Notes under the pieces: generated by a model
Told to the model about the DNA's origin: nothing
Databases searched by the model: none
The model's input: the letters and a program-made list of their open reading frames with translations, nothing else
Part shown: one piece after another, positions 17,288-27,696 of the stretch
How positions within the stretch are numbered: the first letter of the stretch is position 1
Layout of the letters: each line of letters begins with the position of its first letter
Program-made: the position numbers and the translations under genes
Assembly (NCBI GenBank): GCA_017881265.1
Contig: JADGRA010000079.1
Location: 1 to 64,000, forward strand
DNA length: 64,000 nucleotides
Origin: Myxococcaceae bacterium
GTDB lineage: Bacteria > Myxococcota > Myxococcia > Myxococcales > Myxococcaceae
Direction of reading: 5' to 3'

Positions 17288-17928
17288 AGCTGTACAGCTA
17301 CTGGCGGAGTTCCTCCAGCTGGCGGGTGCGGATTGGCCTGCACTGGAAAAAGCAGCCCTTCGCCTACGTGCCCGTCCACCTGCTCAAGGACGGCGGCCAG
17401 CAGAAGGCCGAGCCCTTCGCTCGCCTCAACCCGATGCAGAGCGTGCCGCTCCTCGAGGTGCAGGACGGTGGCCGGCTCATCCACATCGCCCAGTCGATGG
17501 CCATCCTCGAGTACCTGGAGGAGCGCTGGCCCGAGCCACCGCTGCTCCCGGGCGACCGCGTCGCCCGCGCCCAGGTGCGACAGGCGGCCGAACTCATCAA
17601 CTCCGGCATCCAGCCCTACCAGAACACCTCGGTGCAGAAGCGGGTGAAGCACGAGCTGCACGGCGACGAGAAAGCCTGGGCGCGCCACTTCATCGAGGTG
17701 GGGCTGCACGCGCTGGAGCCGCTGCTGCACTCCACCTCGGGGCGCTACGCAGTGGGCGACCAGGTGACGCTCGCCGACTGTTACCTGGTGCCGCAGCTGT
17801 ACCACGCCCGCCGCTACGCGGTGGACCTCGCCGCCTTTCCCACGTTGACCCGCATCGAAGCTTCCTGCGAGGTGCTCCCCGCCTTCCAGGGGGCGCACCC
17901 CGACCGGCAACCCGACGCCGAAGCCTGA
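17284..17928 (+). CDS. maiA: maleylacetoacetate isomerase (GST zeta class)
   Basis: 214 residues. The N-terminal thioredoxin-like GST domain begins MKLYSYWRSSSSWRVRIGLHWK. In zeta-class GSTs this motif is SSCxWRVRIAL; here the cysteine position is a serine (SSSSWRVRI), so the GSH-activating Ser is kept but the usual Cys is not. QSVPLLEVQDGG, IHIAQSMAILEYLEERWP and the C-terminal helical domain with GDQVTLADCYLVPQLYHARRY fit MaiA. It isomerises maleylacetoacetate to fumarylacetoacetate using glutathione. ATGA overlap with the gene before; 23 nt to the next. Confidence 0.88.
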
Positions 17929-17951
17929 AAACGACGAAGGAACCCTCCGCC

Positions 17952-19109
17952 ATGCCCAAACTCGAGTCCCTTGGTATTCTCGGCATCGAAGCCGCCCACT
18001 GGTACGTGCACGACCTGGAGCGCAGCCGCCGCTTCTACGTCGACGGGATGGACTTCGCCGAAGTCGGCGGAAGCGACCCGGAGCTCACCGCCAAGGGCCG
18101 GCAACACAGCGCCGTCTTCGCCGCCGGGGACGTGACGCTCATCGTCAGCCGGCCCGTCGGCGAGGGCGGCCGGGCGTGGCGCTGGCTGAAGAAGCATCCC
18201 GACGGGGTGGGGACGTTGTGGTTCCGGGTCAAGGACATCGAGCGGACGTTCGGCCTGCTGGAGAGACGGGGAGCCACCATCATCGACGACATCCAGCGCG
18301 CCACCGACGCGCAGGGCGGAAAGCTCGCCAGCTTCTCCATCACCACCCCCTTCGGCGACAGCACCTTCCGCTTCGTGCAACGGGACGGCTACCGGGCGCT
18401 GTACCCGGGCATGGTGTTCCACCCCCAGCCGCTGGGCGGGAAGAACCGCTTCGGCCTCACCCACGTCGACCACGTGACGTCCAACTTCCAGACGCTGCTG
18501 CCGGCCATCCTCTGGATGGAGAACGTGCTCGGTCTCGAGCAGTTCTGGAAAATCGAGTTCCACACCGGCGACTCTCAGGAGCGCCTCGAGCAGGGCTCCG
18601 GGCTGCGCAGCACCGTCATGTGGGACCCCGAATCCACCGTGAAGTTCGCCAACAACGAGCCGAGCCGGCCGAATTTCAAGGCCTCCCAAATCAATCTCTT
18701 CCACGAGGACAACCAGGGCGACGGCATCCAGCATTTGGCCCTGGCGGTGAGGGAGATTCTTCCGGCGGTGGAGGGGCTGCGTGCCACCCGGAAGGTGGAC
18801 TTCATGGACACCCCGGACAGCTATTACGACAACCTGGCCCGGCGCATCGAGGTCCTCAACATCCGCCGCATCGACGAGAACCCGGAGGACCTGCGCCGGC
18901 TGCGCATCCTCATCGACGGCGCCGAGGAGCACAGCTACCTGCTTCAAATCTTCATGAAGGATGCCGCCACGCTCTACCGGGAGCCCGGTGCCGGCCCCTT
19001 CTTCTATGAACTCATCCAGCGCAAGGGCGACCGGGGCTTCGGTGCCGGCAACTTCCGCTCGCTCTTCGAGAGCATCGAGCGTGAGCAGCGCTCGCAAGGG
19101 AGGATTTGA
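17952..19109 (+). CDS. hppD: 4-hydroxyphenylpyruvate dioxygenase
   Basis: 385 residues, with GAAGGA before the ATG at 17952. Two vicinal-oxygen-chelate domains are seen. The C-terminal one supplies the iron ligands in LTHVDHVTSNF, GIQHLALAV and the FFYELIQRKGDRGFGAGNFRSLFESIEREQ block with the Glu ligand and the C-terminal gating helix. SQINLFHEDN is also conserved. It converts 4-hydroxyphenylpyruvate to homogentisate with O2 and Fe(II). Third gene of the four-gene operon. The order here (hydrolase, isomerase, HPPD, HGO) runs opposite to the pathway. Confidence 0.93.
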   Translation: MPKLESLGILGIEAAHWYVHDLERSRRFYVDGMDFAEVGGSDPELTAKGRQHSAVFAAGDVTLIVSRPVGEGGRAWRWLKKHPDGVGTLWFRVKDIERTFGLLERRGATIIDDIQRATDAQGGKLASFSITTPFGDSTFRFVQRDGYRALYPGMVFHPQPLGGKNRFGLTHVDHVTSNFQTLLPAILWMENVLGLEQFWKIEFHTGDSQERLEQGSGLRSTVMWDPESTVKFANNEPSRPNFKASQINLFHEDNQGDGIQHLALAVREILPAVEGLRATRKVDFMDTPDSYYDNLARRIEVLNIRRIDENPEDLRRLRILIDGAEEHSYLLQIFMKDAATLYREPGAGPFFYELIQRKGDRGFGAGNFRSLFESIEREQRSQGRI

Positions 19110-19114
19110 GGGCC

Positions 19115-20284
19115 ATGCTCGAACGCCGCGTCGCCGGGACGGTTCCCGCCAAGCACCACATCCAGCTTCGCAGCCCGGGCGGCGAGCTCCGGTACGAGGA
19201 GTGCTTCACCCAGGACGGCTTCGAGGGGCCGTACACCATCGGCTACCACCTGCACCCGCCACACACCCAGGCCCTGGCCGAGCTGAAGGCGGGCTGGACG
19301 CTGCCGGTGGCTGCCCCCGAGCGACGGCTCGCCAAGCGTCACTACAAGACGCAGGACCTCAAGCGCACGGGCGGCCCGCCGGTGAATGCGCGTACCCCCC
19401 TGCTGTTCAACACGGACCTGACGCTCGGAATGGTGTACCCGTCGGCGGCGGACCCGGTGTACGTCGCCAACGCCGACGCTGACGAGCTCTTCTTCGTCCA
19501 GGAGGGCGCCGGCACGCTGCGCACCGCCTTCGGGGACCTGCGCTTCCAGAAGGACGACTACGTCTTCATCCCGCGGGGGATGACGCACCGGTTTCTTCCC
19601 GACGAGGGCGTCGCCCAGGCCTGGCTGTGGATGGAGCTTCTCGGGCAGATGCACCTGCCGAGGCAATGGCGGAACGAGACGGGGCAGCTGCGGATGGACG
19701 CGCCCTACTGCCACCGGGACTTCCGGCATCCGGAATTCCGGGGGCCGGTCGAGGAGCACCTGCGGGACCTCCTGGTGAAGCGCAACGGCGCCTTCCACGG
19801 CTTTCGCTCCGCGCACTCGCCGCTCGACCTGGTGGGCTGGGACGGCACCGTCTACCCCTTCGCCTTCCCCATCCTCAACTTCCAGCCCCGTGCCGGGTTG
19901 GTGCACCTGCCCCCGACGTGGCACGGCACCTTCGCCGCCCGCGGCGCGCTCATCTGCAGCTTCGTGCCGCGGGTGGTGGACTTCCATCCCCAGGCCATCC
20001 CCTGCCCCTACCCGCACAGCTCCATCGACTGCGACGAATTCATCTTCTACCTCCGAGGCAACTTCACCAGCCGCCGCGGGGTCGGCCCAGGCAGTGTGAG
20101 TCACCACCCAGCGGGCGTGGGGCACGGCCCGCACCCGGGTGCGTACGAGGGCAGCATCGGCACCACCCGGACGGATGAACTTGCCGTCATGCTGGACACG
20201 ACGTTGCCGCTCCGCCCCACGGCCACCGCGCTGGCGGTCGAGGACCCGGGCTACCAGGCGAGCTTCATTCCGGCGCACCAGTGA
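19115..20284 (+). CDS. hmgA: homogentisate 1,2-dioxygenase
   Basis: 389 residues. The ATG at 19115 is preceded by GGGAGGA and a closer GAGGG; a TTG at 19106 overlapping the HPPD stop is an alternative. HmgA signatures: YTIGYHLHPPHTQA, the cupin core DELFFVQEGAGTLRTAFGDLRFQKDDYVFIPRGMTHRF, and the metal-site region PYPHSSIDCDEFIFYLRGNFTSRRG..SVSHHPAGVGHGPHPG followed by TDELAVMLDT. It opens the homogentisate ring to maleylacetoacetate, feeding maiA. Last gene of the operon. A GC-rich inverted repeat follows at 20307. Confidence 0.92.
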   Translation: MLERRVAGTVPAKHHIQLRSPGGELRYEECFTQDGFEGPYTIGYHLHPPHTQALAELKAGWTLPVAAPERRLAKRHYKTQDLKRTGGPPVNARTPLLFNTDLTLGMVYPSAADPVYVANADADELFFVQEGAGTLRTAFGDLRFQKDDYVFIPRGMTHRFLPDEGVAQAWLWMELLGQMHLPRQWRNETGQLRMDAPYCHRDFRHPEFRGPVEEHLRDLLVKRNGAFHGFRSAHSPLDLVGWDGTVYPFAFPILNFQPRAGLVHLPPTWHGTFAARGALICSFVPRVVDFHPQAIPCPYPHSSIDCDEFIFYLRGNFTSRRGVGPGSVSHHPAGVGHGPHPGAYEGSIGTTRTDELAVMLDTTLPLRPTATALAVEDPGYQASFIPAHQ

Positions 20285-20306
20285 CCTGAAGGCCCGAAGG
20301 CAGCAA

Positions 20307-20363
20307 ACCCGGGGCAGCGCGAAATGGACTGCCCGCGCGCAGGCCGCAGCGCCGCCCCGGGGT
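20307..20363 (+). terminator. possible hairpin after the homogentisate operon
   Basis: ACCCGGGGCAGCGC (20307-20320) pairs imperfectly with GCGCCGCCCCGGGGT (20349-20363), 23 nt after the hmgA stop. There is no T-tract, so a rho-independent terminator is only tentative. Confidence 0.3.
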
Positions 20364-20479
20364 GAACACTCCTCGACAGAAGATGCGCCTCCCCTTTGGC
20401 CGTCACGCCAACGTGGCGCACGGCACGGTGGCAAGTGTGGTCTCTTGCCCCGCGCCTCTCGAAAGGAGCACCCTGCCCC

Positions 20480-22852
20480 GTGGCTTCCGACACACCACTC
20501 ACCGCTGACGAGCTTCGCCGCATGCACGCCTACTGGCGGGCGGCCAACTACCTCTCGGTGGGGCAGATCTACCTGATGGACAACCCGCTGCTTCGCGAGC
20601 CGCTGCAGGCGGAGCACGTGAAGCCGCGGCTGCTGGGCCACTGGGGGACGACACCCGGGCTCAACTTCATCTACGTCCACCTCAATCGCGCCATCCGGGC
20701 GCATGAGCTGGACATGATTTACGTGATGGGTCCGGGGCACGGCGGCCCCGGCGTCGTGGCCAACAGCTGGCTGGAGGGCACCTACTCCGAGCGCTACCCG
20801 GATATTTCGCGGGACGCCGAGGGGATGCGGAAGCTTTTTAAGCAATTCTCCTTCCCGGGGGGCATCCCCAGCCACGTCGCCCCCGAGGTGCCGGGCTCCA
20901 TTCACGAAGGCGGCGAGCTCGGCTACTCGCTCAGCCACGCCTACGGCGCGGCTTTCGACAACCCGGGGCTGGTGGTGGCGTGCGTGGTGGGCGACGGCGA
21001 GGCGGAGACCGGACCGCTGGCCACCAGCTGGCACTCCAACAAGTTTCTCAACCCCACCACCGACGGCGCGGTGCTGCCCATCCTCCACCTGAACGGCTAC
21101 AAGATTGCGAACCCCACGCTCCTGGCGCGCATCCCCAGGGCCGAGCTGGAGCAGCTGCTGACGGGCTACGGGTACCAGCCCTACTTCGTGGAGGGGGGAG
21201 ACCCGGAGCGGATGCACCAGCTGTTTGCCGCCACCCTGGACGCGGCGCTCGAAAGCATCCAGGCCATCCAGCGCCAGGCGCGCGCTGGCGGGTCCCCGGC
21301 GCGGCCCCGCTGGCCGATGGTGGTGCTGCGGACGCCCAAGGGGTGGACGGGGCCGAAGACGGTGGACGGGAAGAAGACGGAAGGCTCCTGGCGCTCCCAC
21401 CAGGTGCCGCTGACCGAGGTCCGCACCCACCCGGCGCACCTCAAGCTGCTCGAGCAGTGGATGCAGAGCTACCGTCCCGAGGAACTGTTCGACGCCCACG
21501 GGGCGCCGGTGGCGGAACTGACGGAGTTACCCCCCCAGGGCCACCGGCGGATGGGCGACAACCCGCACGCCAACGGTGGGCTCCTGTTGAAGGACCTCCG
21601 GCTGCCCAACTTCCGGGACTATGCCGTGGCCGTGCCGCGACCCGGGACCGTCGAGGGGGAGGCGACGCGGGTGATGGGGAGCTTCTTGCGCGACGTGATG
21701 AAGCTGAATGAGTCGGGCCGCAACTTCCGCGTCATGGGCCCCGACGAGACGGCCTCCAACCGCCTGCAGGACCTCTTCGAGGCCACCGGGCGCACCTGGC
21801 TGGCCGAGACGCTGCCCGAGGACGACGAGAACCTGTCGCCCGAGGGCCGGGTGATGGAGATTCTCAGCGAGCACACCTGCCAGGGCTGGCTCGAGGGGTA
21901 CCTGCTGACGGGACGTCACGGCTTCTTCAGCTGCTACGAGGCCTTCATCCACATCGTCGACTCGATGTTTAACCAGCACGCCAAGTGGCTTGCCAGCGCA
22001 AGCCACATTCCGTGGCGGCGTCCCATCGCCTCGCTCAACTACCTGCTCACCAGCCATGTCTGGCGGCAGGACCACAACGGCTTCAGCCACCAGGACCCGG
22101 GCTTCATCGACCACGTGATGAACAAGAAGCCTGACTTCATCCGCGTCTACCTGCCACCGGACACCAACACGCTGCTCTCGGTAACGGACCACTGCCTGCG
22201 CAGCCGCAACTCCGTCAACGTCATCGTCGCCGGCAAGCAGCCCGCGCTGCAGTACCTGGACATGGAGGCGGCGGTGAAGCACTGCACCGCCGGCGCCAGC
22301 ATCTGGGAATGGGCCAGCAACGACGCCGGCACGGAACCGGACGTGGTGATGGCCTGCGCCGGGGACGTCCCGACACTGGAGACGCTGGCCGCGGTGGACT
22401 TCCTGCGTAAAACCTTCCCCGACCTCAAAATTCGGGTGGTGAACGTCGTCAACCTCATGACCCTCCAGCCCCAGAGCGAGCATCCCAACGGCATGAGCGA
22501 CGCCGTCTTCGACTCGCTCTTCACCAGGGACCGCCCCGTCATCTTCGCCTACCACGGCTACCCGTGGCTGATTCACCGCCTCACCTACCGGCGCACCAAC
22601 CACGACGGCCTGCACGTTCGCGGCTACATGGAGAACGGCACGACCACCACGCCATTCGACATGGTGGTGCTGAACCGGCTGGACCGCTTCCACCTCGCCG
22701 GCGACGTCATTGAACGGGTACCCCGCATCCGCACCATCGGCGCGCACGTGCAGCAGCACCTGCGCGACAAGTTGGTGGAGCACTCCGAGTACATCCGCGC
22801 GCACGGGACGGACCTCCCCGAGGTGGCCGACTGGAAATGGTCCGCCGGCTGA
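20480..22852 (+). CDS. xfp: phosphoketolase
   Basis: 790 residues from the GTG at 20480, with AAGGAG 12 nt upstream. Full-length phosphoketolase: N-terminal [90 protein letters not shown], and the thiamine-diphosphate motif [23 protein letters not shown]. The C-terminal part has [28 protein letters not shown]-type and [22 protein letters not shown] sequences. It splits xylulose 5-phosphate and/or fructose 6-phosphate to acetyl phosphate. No acetate kinase or phosphotransacetylase is adjacent, so the product must be used by enzymes encoded elsewhere. Confidence 0.93.
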   Translation: MASDTPLTADELRRMHAYWRAANYLSVGQIYLMDNPLLREPLQAEHVKPRLLGHWGTTPGLNFIYVHLNRAIRAHELDMIYVMGPGHGGPGVVANSWLEGTYSERYPDISRDAEGMRKLFKQFSFPGGIPSHVAPEVPGSIHEGGELGYSLSHAYGAAFDNPGLVVACVVGDGEAETGPLATSWHSNKFLNPTTDGAVLPILHLNGYKIANPTLLARIPRAELEQLLTGYGYQPYFVEGGDPERMHQLFAATLDAALESIQAIQRQARAGGSPARPRWPMVVLRTPKGWTGPKTVDGKKTEGSWRSHQVPLTEVRTHPAHLKLLEQWMQSYRPEELFDAHGAPVAELTELPPQGHRRMGDNPHANGGLLLKDLRLPNFRDYAVAVPRPGTVEGEATRVMGSFLRDVMKLNESGRNFRVMGPDETASNRLQDLFEATGRTWLAETLPEDDENLSPEGRVMEILSEHTCQGWLEGYLLTGRHGFFSCYEAFIHIVDSMFNQHAKWLASASHIPWRRPIASLNYLLTSHVWRQDHNGFSHQDPGFIDHVMNKKPDFIRVYLPPDTNTLLSVTDHCLRSRNSVNVIVAGKQPALQYLDMEAAVKHCTAGASIWEWASNDAGTEPDVVMACAGDVPTLETLAAVDFLRKTFPDLKIRVVNVVNLMTLQPQSEHPNGMSDAVFDSLFTRDRPVIFAYHGYPWLIHRLTYRRTNHDGLHVRGYMENGTTTTPFDMVVLNRLDRFHLAGDVIERVPRIRTIGAHVQQHLRDKLVEHSEYIRAHGTDLPEVADWKWSAG

Positions 22853-22903
22853 CGGTGAGCGGCCCGCGTAGGTGCGGAGAGCTAGACGGGGGGGGTGGCT
22901 TGA

Positions 22904-22919
22904 CTGAATGCGCGTTCAG
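22904..22919. promoter_or_regulatory. near-palindromic operator-like site
   Basis: CTGAATGCGCGTTCAG is a 16-bp near-perfect palindrome (one mismatched pair), of the TGAATG..CGTTCA kind bound by TetR-family repressors. It overlaps a TTGACT hexamer (22900-22905) and the first possible start codon of the radical SAM gene. Confidence 0.35.
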
Positions 22920-23969
22920 GTGAAGACTTTACCAGCCATGGCCAAGCCCCGCCCCTGGTCGAACCCTCCCAACCCTTACCTGCCCACCGCGCTCGAATAC
23001 GTGGGGGAGATTCCACGGGCCCGGGTGCGCGTGCACGAGGACGCCTCGCGCAGCATCCTGGCGCACAACGACAGTCCGGACGTCGGCTTCTCCTTCAGCG
23101 TCAACCCCTACCGGGGCTGCATGCACGGCTGCGCCTACTGCTACGCGCGACCCGGGCACGAGTACCTCGGCTTCGGGGCAGGCACGGACTTCGAGACGCA
23201 GGTGGTGGTGAAGCGCGAGGCGGCGGCGCTGTTGCGCGAGGCCTTCCTCAAGCCCTCCTGGAAGGGGGAGTTGGTGGCCTTCAGCGGCGTCACCGACTGC
23301 TACCAGCCGCTGGAGGCCTCGCTCCGCATCACCCGGGCCTGCCTCGAGGTGTGCGCCGAGTTCCGCAACCCGGTGGCCATCATCACCAAGTCCCCCATCA
23401 TCGAGCGGGACCTCGACGTGCTGCAGGAGTTGCACCGCGTCGCCTCGGTGGGCGTCGGGGTCAGCATCCCCTTCTGGGACGAGGTGGTGGCGCGGGCGAT
23501 GGAGCCGGGGGTGGCCACCCCGCGGCGTCGGGTGCAGACGCTCGAGGCGCTGGCCAAGGGTGGCATCCCGGTGGGCGTCAGCATCGCGCCCATCATCCCC
23601 GGCCTCGACGAGGATGTGCCGCGCATCCTCGCCGCGGCGGCCGCCGCGGGCGCCACCTCCGCCGGGCACGTGCTGCTGCGGCTACCCGGTTCGGTGGCGG
23701 CCGTCTTCGAGGAGCGGCTGCGCGAGGCGCTGCCGCTGCGGGCCGAGCGGGTGCTGCACCGCATTCGCGAGACGCGCGGCGGACAGCTGTACGACGCCCG
23801 CTTCGGCGTGCGGCAGCGGGGGGAAGGCGAGTACGCGCACACCATTGGCCGCCTGTTTGAGACGGCCGCGCGCAAGGTGGGCCTGGGCCCCGGCGGCTGG
23901 GGCCTCGGCGAGCGGCCCAGCACCTTTCGCCGCCCGCCGCGGCAGACGCCCCAGCTGTCGCTGCTGTGA
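22908..23969 (+). CDS. PA0069 family radical SAM protein
   Basis: 353 residues. The radical SAM cluster motif is CMHGCAYC (CX3CX2C) in FSFSVNPYRGCMHGCAYCYARPGHEYLG. It is followed by LVAFSGVTDCYQPLEASLRITRACLEVC, VAIITKSPIIERDLDVL and VGVSIPFWDEVVARAMEPG, which are typical of the PA0069/Rv2578c-type family. The substrate is unknown. There are two possible starts, 22908 and 22938; the palindrome at 22904 covers the first, and a promoter reading from TTGACT would favour the second. Convergent with the M13 peptidase gene, only 17 bp apart. Confidence 0.85.
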   Translation: MRVQVKTLPAMAKPRPWSNPPNPYLPTALEYVGEIPRARVRVHEDASRSILAHNDSPDVGFSFSVNPYRGCMHGCAYCYARPGHEYLGFGAGTDFETQVVVKREAAALLREAFLKPSWKGELVAFSGVTDCYQPLEASLRITRACLEVCAEFRNPVAIITKSPIIERDLDVLQELHRVASVGVGVSIPFWDEVVARAMEPGVATPRRRVQTLEALAKGGIPVGVSIAPIIPGLDEDVPRILAAAAAAGATSAGHVLLRLPGSVAAVFEERLREALPLRAERVLHRIRETRGGQLYDARFGVRQRGEGEYAHTIGRLFETAARKVGLGPGGWGLGERPSTFRRPPRQTPQLSLL

Positions 23970-23986
23970 CGGCCCCCGCGAAGTCG

Positions 23987-26146
23987 TTACCAAATCTCGC
24001 AGCGGGGGGAGCGCACCATGGGCTGTCCCGGCTTGCAGCCAAAAGCCCGCTGGAAGGGGGCCAGGTTAGAGAGCGGGCCATTCACCCGCCACTCGGGCGG
24101 TGAGTGGGGGTTGGTTTGTGCCAGCACGCGCGCGACCTGGGGGCGACTCTTGCCGCACCAGGCCTGGGCGAAGCCGAGGAAGAATTGCTGGTCGGGGCTG
24201 TAGCGCGCCGGCTTCATTTGGTCGGGGTGTGCCTGCACGTACGCCTGCAGTGCCATGTAGGCCAGCTTCAGGCCGCCCAAGTCGGCCGTGTTCTCCCCCA
24301 GGGTGAGGGCACCGTTGAGCTTGACGTCGTCCACCGCGATGTAGCCGTCGAACTGCGTCTTCACGCAGGCCGCTCGCTCCTCGAAGCCCTTGCCGGAGGC
24401 CGGCGTCCACCAGTCGGCGAGGTTTCCGGCGGCGTCGAACTTCCGGCCCTGGTCGTCGAAGCCGTGGGTGAGTTCGTGGCCCACCACCATGCCCATGCCA
24501 CCGAGATTGACGGCAGCCGTGGCAGCCCGGTTGAAGAAGGGAGGCTGGAGGATGCCGGCGGGGAACACCATCTCGTTGAGCTGGGCGCTGTAGTAGGCGT
24601 CCACGGTGGGAGGCGTCACGTCCCACTCGGTGCGGTCGAGCGGCTTGCCAATCTTCCTCAGTTCCCGGTCCGTCTCGTACGCCCGCGAGCGCCACACGTT
24701 GCCCAGGTACGACAGGTTGTCGATGAGGAGGTCGTCGTACGTCTTCCACTTGTCCGGGTAACCAATCTTGTTGACGACGGCGCGCACTTTCTGCTGCGCG
24801 CGGGCCTTCGTCGGCTCGTCCATCCAGCTGAGCGCCGCGAGGTCGGCCTCGAAGGACTGCTCAATCAGCGCCACCAGCTCCCGGGTAACTTCCTTGCCCT
24901 CCTTGCCGAAGGTCAGCTCGACGTACGCTGCGCCGAGGGCCTCCCCGAAGGCCCGGTCGGTGGCCGCGACGCACTTCTTCCAGCGTGGCAGGTCCACCTT
25001 CGCGCCGGACAGGTTGGTGCTGACGAAGGCGAAGCGCTCGTCCTGGAATCGCTTGGGCAGCGCCTCGAAGCTGCTGCTCACCACCCGCCAGGCGAGGTAG
25101 GTGCGCCAGTTGCTGAGGGGGACCTGCAGCGTCATGGCCGAGACCTCGGCGAAGAAGGGAACGTACTCGACGGTGATGGTGGTGACGCCGGGGGCACCCG
25201 CCCGCGAGAGGAAGGCGTCCCAGTCGAAGGCCGGCGAGAGCTTCTTCAGCCCTGCCCGTTCCACCCGGTGGTAGGTCTTGTCCGGGTCGCGGCGGGACAC
25301 CCGGTCGAGGCTGGCCCTGGCCAGGCGCGTCTCGAAGGCCAGCACCTCGCCCGCCCTCTTGTCCGCCACGGCCGGCGTGTCGCCGAGCAGGACGAAGACG
25401 GCCTTCACGTGGGCCCGGTAGGCGGCCCGGATGCCCTGCATCTTCTCGTCGTCCGACAGGTAGTAGTCCCGGTCCGGAAGCCCGAGGCCGCCCTGGGCGA
25501 ACTCGCCGATGACGAGGGTGGCGTCCTTGGCGTCCTGGGTGGAGTCGAAGATGAAGAGCGGCCGCGCGCCGGTGCGCTGCAACCGGGCCGTCTCCTGGGC
25601 CACCGTCTTCGTCTTGCTGAGCCGCGCAATGCGGGTGAGCTCAGCCCGCAACTCCGGAAGGGCGGTTTCGAGTTTCGCCTCGTCCATGCACGAGGCGTAG
25701 TAGGTGCCCACCGCCTGGGGGTACAGCATGCCCGCCTGGGCCCTGCCGGCCGCGGCCGCTTCCAGCAGCCCGCGCAACGCCTTCTGGTTCTCCTCGTTGA
25801 TGACGGAAAAGCCGCGCTCCCAGCGGCTCCGGTCCGCGGGAATCTCCGTCGCATCCAGCCAGCCGCCACAGGCGTACCGGAAGAAGTCCGTGCAGGGGTC
25901 GACCTTGAGGTCCATCACCGCGCTGTCGAGTCCCGCCGGCATGGGAAGTGTGCTTGCGCCAGGACCCGCCGCGGCTGCTGCCGGTGCGGGCGCTGGGGGT
26001 TCGGAGGCCTCGACGGCCTTGGGCTGCGCCGGGGCCGCCACTTTGCGCTCCGGCGTGGTGGTGCTGCAGCCGGCGAGCGCGAACAGGGCGGACAGGGCCA
26101 GCCCTCGCTGGAGGAGAGGCCAACGACTTTGGGGGAGACTGGACAT
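23987..26146 (-). CDS. M13 family zinc metallopeptidase, lipoprotein
   Basis: 719 residues, the usual length for neprilysin/PepO-like M13 enzymes. The signal peptide ends in a lipobox (LFALAGCS), so it is lipid-anchored. An Ala/Pro linker follows, then the N-terminal DLKVDPCTDFFRYACGGWLDATEIP motif. The zinc site is H557-E-L-T-H561 with the third ligand E618 in GENTADLGG. The protein ends in the family's C-x-x-W (CEIW). It probably cleaves peptides in the periplasm or at the outer membrane. The gene stands alone, convergent with the radical SAM gene. Confidence 0.93.
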   Translation of the reverse strand: MSSLPQSRWPLLQRGLALSALFALAGCSTTTPERKVAAPAQPKAVEASEPPAPAPAAAAAGPGASTLPMPAGLDSAVMDLKVDPCTDFFRYACGGWLDATEIPADRSRWERGFSVINEENQKALRGLLEAAAAGRAQAGMLYPQAVGTYYASCMDEAKLETALPELRAELTRIARLSKTKTVAQETARLQRTGARPLFIFDSTQDAKDATLVIGEFAQGGLGLPDRDYYLSDDEKMQGIRAAYRAHVKAVFVLLGDTPAVADKRAGEVLAFETRLARASLDRVSRRDPDKTYHRVERAGLKKLSPAFDWDAFLSRAGAPGVTTITVEYVPFFAEVSAMTLQVPLSNWRTYLAWRVVSSSFEALPKRFQDERFAFVSTNLSGAKVDLPRWKKCVAATDRAFGEALGAAYVELTFGKEGKEVTRELVALIEQSFEADLAALSWMDEPTKARAQQKVRAVVNKIGYPDKWKTYDDLLIDNLSYLGNVWRSRAYETDRELRKIGKPLDRTEWDVTPPTVDAYYSAQLNEMVFPAGILQPPFFNRAATAAVNLGGMGMVVGHELTHGFDDQGRKFDAAGNLADWWTPASGKGFEERAACVKTQFDGYIAVDDVKLNGALTLGENTADLGGLKLAYMALQAYVQAHPDQMKPARYSPDQQFFLGFAQAWCGKSRPQVARVLAQTNPHSPPEWRVNGPLSNLAPFQRAFGCKPGQPMVRSPRCEIW

Positions 26147-26489
26147 GGTCAGGCGGACCTCGCGAGCGGGCCCCTAGCGGGGCCGGGGGTGGATTCTGCC
26201 CTTCAGCCGAAGCGGTGTTTCCAGGAAGGACGAGGGGAAGCCAGAGCGGCCTAGGAGGCGCTGGGGCCGCGGCATGTCGGGACGCGTGCGGCGCCGCCCG
26301 CGTCCCAGGCCCGCGTCGTCCAGCGGGACGGCGATGTCAGGCATGGGAGCGTCCTTCGTGCAGAAGGACGCGTCACGAGGAAGCCTTCGCACGTGCCCCC
26401 CTTACGTCCGGGGCGGCCGGCCCATTGCCGGGGAAACCTTCCCGCCCGCTTCCACGGACGGGACGCGGTGCGTCGGACTTATTCGGACC
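26147..26489. other. 343-bp intergenic stretch
   Basis: It lies between the M13 peptidase start and the serC stop. A 56-72 codon minus-strand frame is present, but it has no SD and no recognisable motif. No repeat or clear terminator was found. Confidence 0.4.
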
Positions 26490-27578
26490 TCAGCCGTTGG
26501 CCTTGGCGAAGTCCTCCATGAAGCCCACCAGGGTGCGGATGTTGTCCGGGGTGACGGCATTGTAGGCGCTGACGCGGATGCCCCCGGCGCTGCGGTGGCC
26601 CTTGAGGCCCACCATGCCGGCCTTCTTCGCGTCGGAGACGAACTTGTCTTCGAGGGCCTCGGTCCCGAGGCGGAACACAATATTCATCACGCTACGTGAG
26701 TCCTTCTCCACCGGCGCCCGGTAGAAGCGACTCAGCCGGTCGAGGGCGCCGTAGAGCAGCTCCGCCTTCTCGCGGTTCCACTTCTCCATCTGAGCCAGGC
26801 CGCCGACGCTTTTCATCCACGCGAGCACGTTGCGCATGAGGTAGACGGCGAAGGTGGGGGGCGTGTTGTAGAGCGAGTTGCTCTCCGCGTGCGTGCTGTA
26901 CCGGAGAATTTTCGGGATGTCCTTGCGCGCCCGGGACATCAGGTCCCGCTCCAGGATGACCAGCGTCACGCCCGAGGGGCCGATGTTCTTCTGGGCGCCG
27001 GCGTAGATGAGCCCGAACTTCGAGACGTCGATTTTCCGCCAGAGGATGTCCGAGCTCATGTCGGCGATGAGCGGAACACCGCCGCCGTCTGGGAAGCTGT
27101 GCCACTGCGTCCCGAAGATGGTGTTGTTGGTGGTGAAGTGGAGGTAGGCCGCCTTGGGGTCTAGCTTCAGCTCGGACTGCTTGGGGATGCGGGTGTAGCG
27201 CTTGTCGGCAGTGAGGGTGGTGGCGGCCACCTTGGGCGTGCCCAGAAGCTTCGCCTCGTCCAGCGCCTTTTCACTCCACGTCCCGGTGAGGATGTAGTCC
27301 GCCGAGCCGTCCTTGGGCAGGAAGTTCATCGGCACCTGGGCGAACTGCAGCGACGCTCCCCCTTGGAGAAACAGAATCTGGTGGGTGGGCGGGACGCCCA
27401 GCATCTCGGTGAGAAGCGCGATGGCCTCGTCGTGGACGCCCTCGTACTCCTTGCCACGGTGGCTGTGCTCGAGGATGGACATGCCCGAGCCGTGAAAGTC
27501 GATGAACTCGTCGCGGGCACGCTCCAGGGCCGGCAACGGCAAGCCCGCGGGTCCTGCATTGAAGTTGATGACGCGCAT
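26490..27578 (-). CDS. serC: phosphoserine aminotransferase
   Basis: 362 residues. SerC signatures run from the N-terminus: [86 protein letters not shown] with the PLP lysine in AQKNIGPSG, and the C-terminal [31 protein letters not shown]. It transaminates 3-phosphohydroxypyruvate to phosphoserine in serine synthesis, and may also serve pyridoxine synthesis. No serA or serB is adjacent. The frame is clean and full length. Confidence 0.95.
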   Translation of the reverse strand: MRVINFNAGPAGLPLPALERARDEFIDFHGSGMSILEHSHRGKEYEGVHDEAIALLTEMLGVPPTHQILFLQGGASLQFAQVPMNFLPKDGSADYILTGTWSEKALDEAKLLGTPKVAATTLTADKRYTRIPKQSELKLDPKAAYLHFTTNNTIFGTQWHSFPDGGGVPLIADMSSDILWRKIDVSKFGLIYAGAQKNIGPSGVTLVILERDLMSRARKDIPKILRYSTHAESNSLYNTPPTFAVYLMRNVLAWMKSVGGLAQMEKWNREKAELLYGALDRLSRFYRAPVEKDSRSVMNIVFRLGTEALEDKFVSDAKKAGMVGLKGHRSAGGIRVSAYNAVTPDNIRTLVGFMEDFAKANG

Positions 27579-27696
27579 GGGGAGCCTCTTACCAGGTCAG
27601 CCCCGGTTGCGGGGAGCACAGTCGCCCAAGGCGGGCCCTCCCGCCGAGGGCTCCGCGCTTCAGGTCCGGCGGTGACTGTGCCCCACCGCGGGGGCG

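Noticed and set aside
19004-21499. 831-codon minus-strand open frame across HPPD/HmgA/phosphoketolase
   Set aside because: It spans three well-supported genes on the other strand and has no recognisable domain.
24104-26254. 716-codon plus-strand open frame opposite the M13 peptidase gene
   Set aside because: Antisense shadow of a high-GC gene. It has no SD, no motifs and abnormal composition (Arg/Gly/Val-rich), while the opposite strand has full M13 signatures.
26174-26392. 72-codon minus-strand frame between M13 and serC
   Set aside because: No SD sequence and no recognisable motif; composition typical of chance frames in GC-rich spacer.
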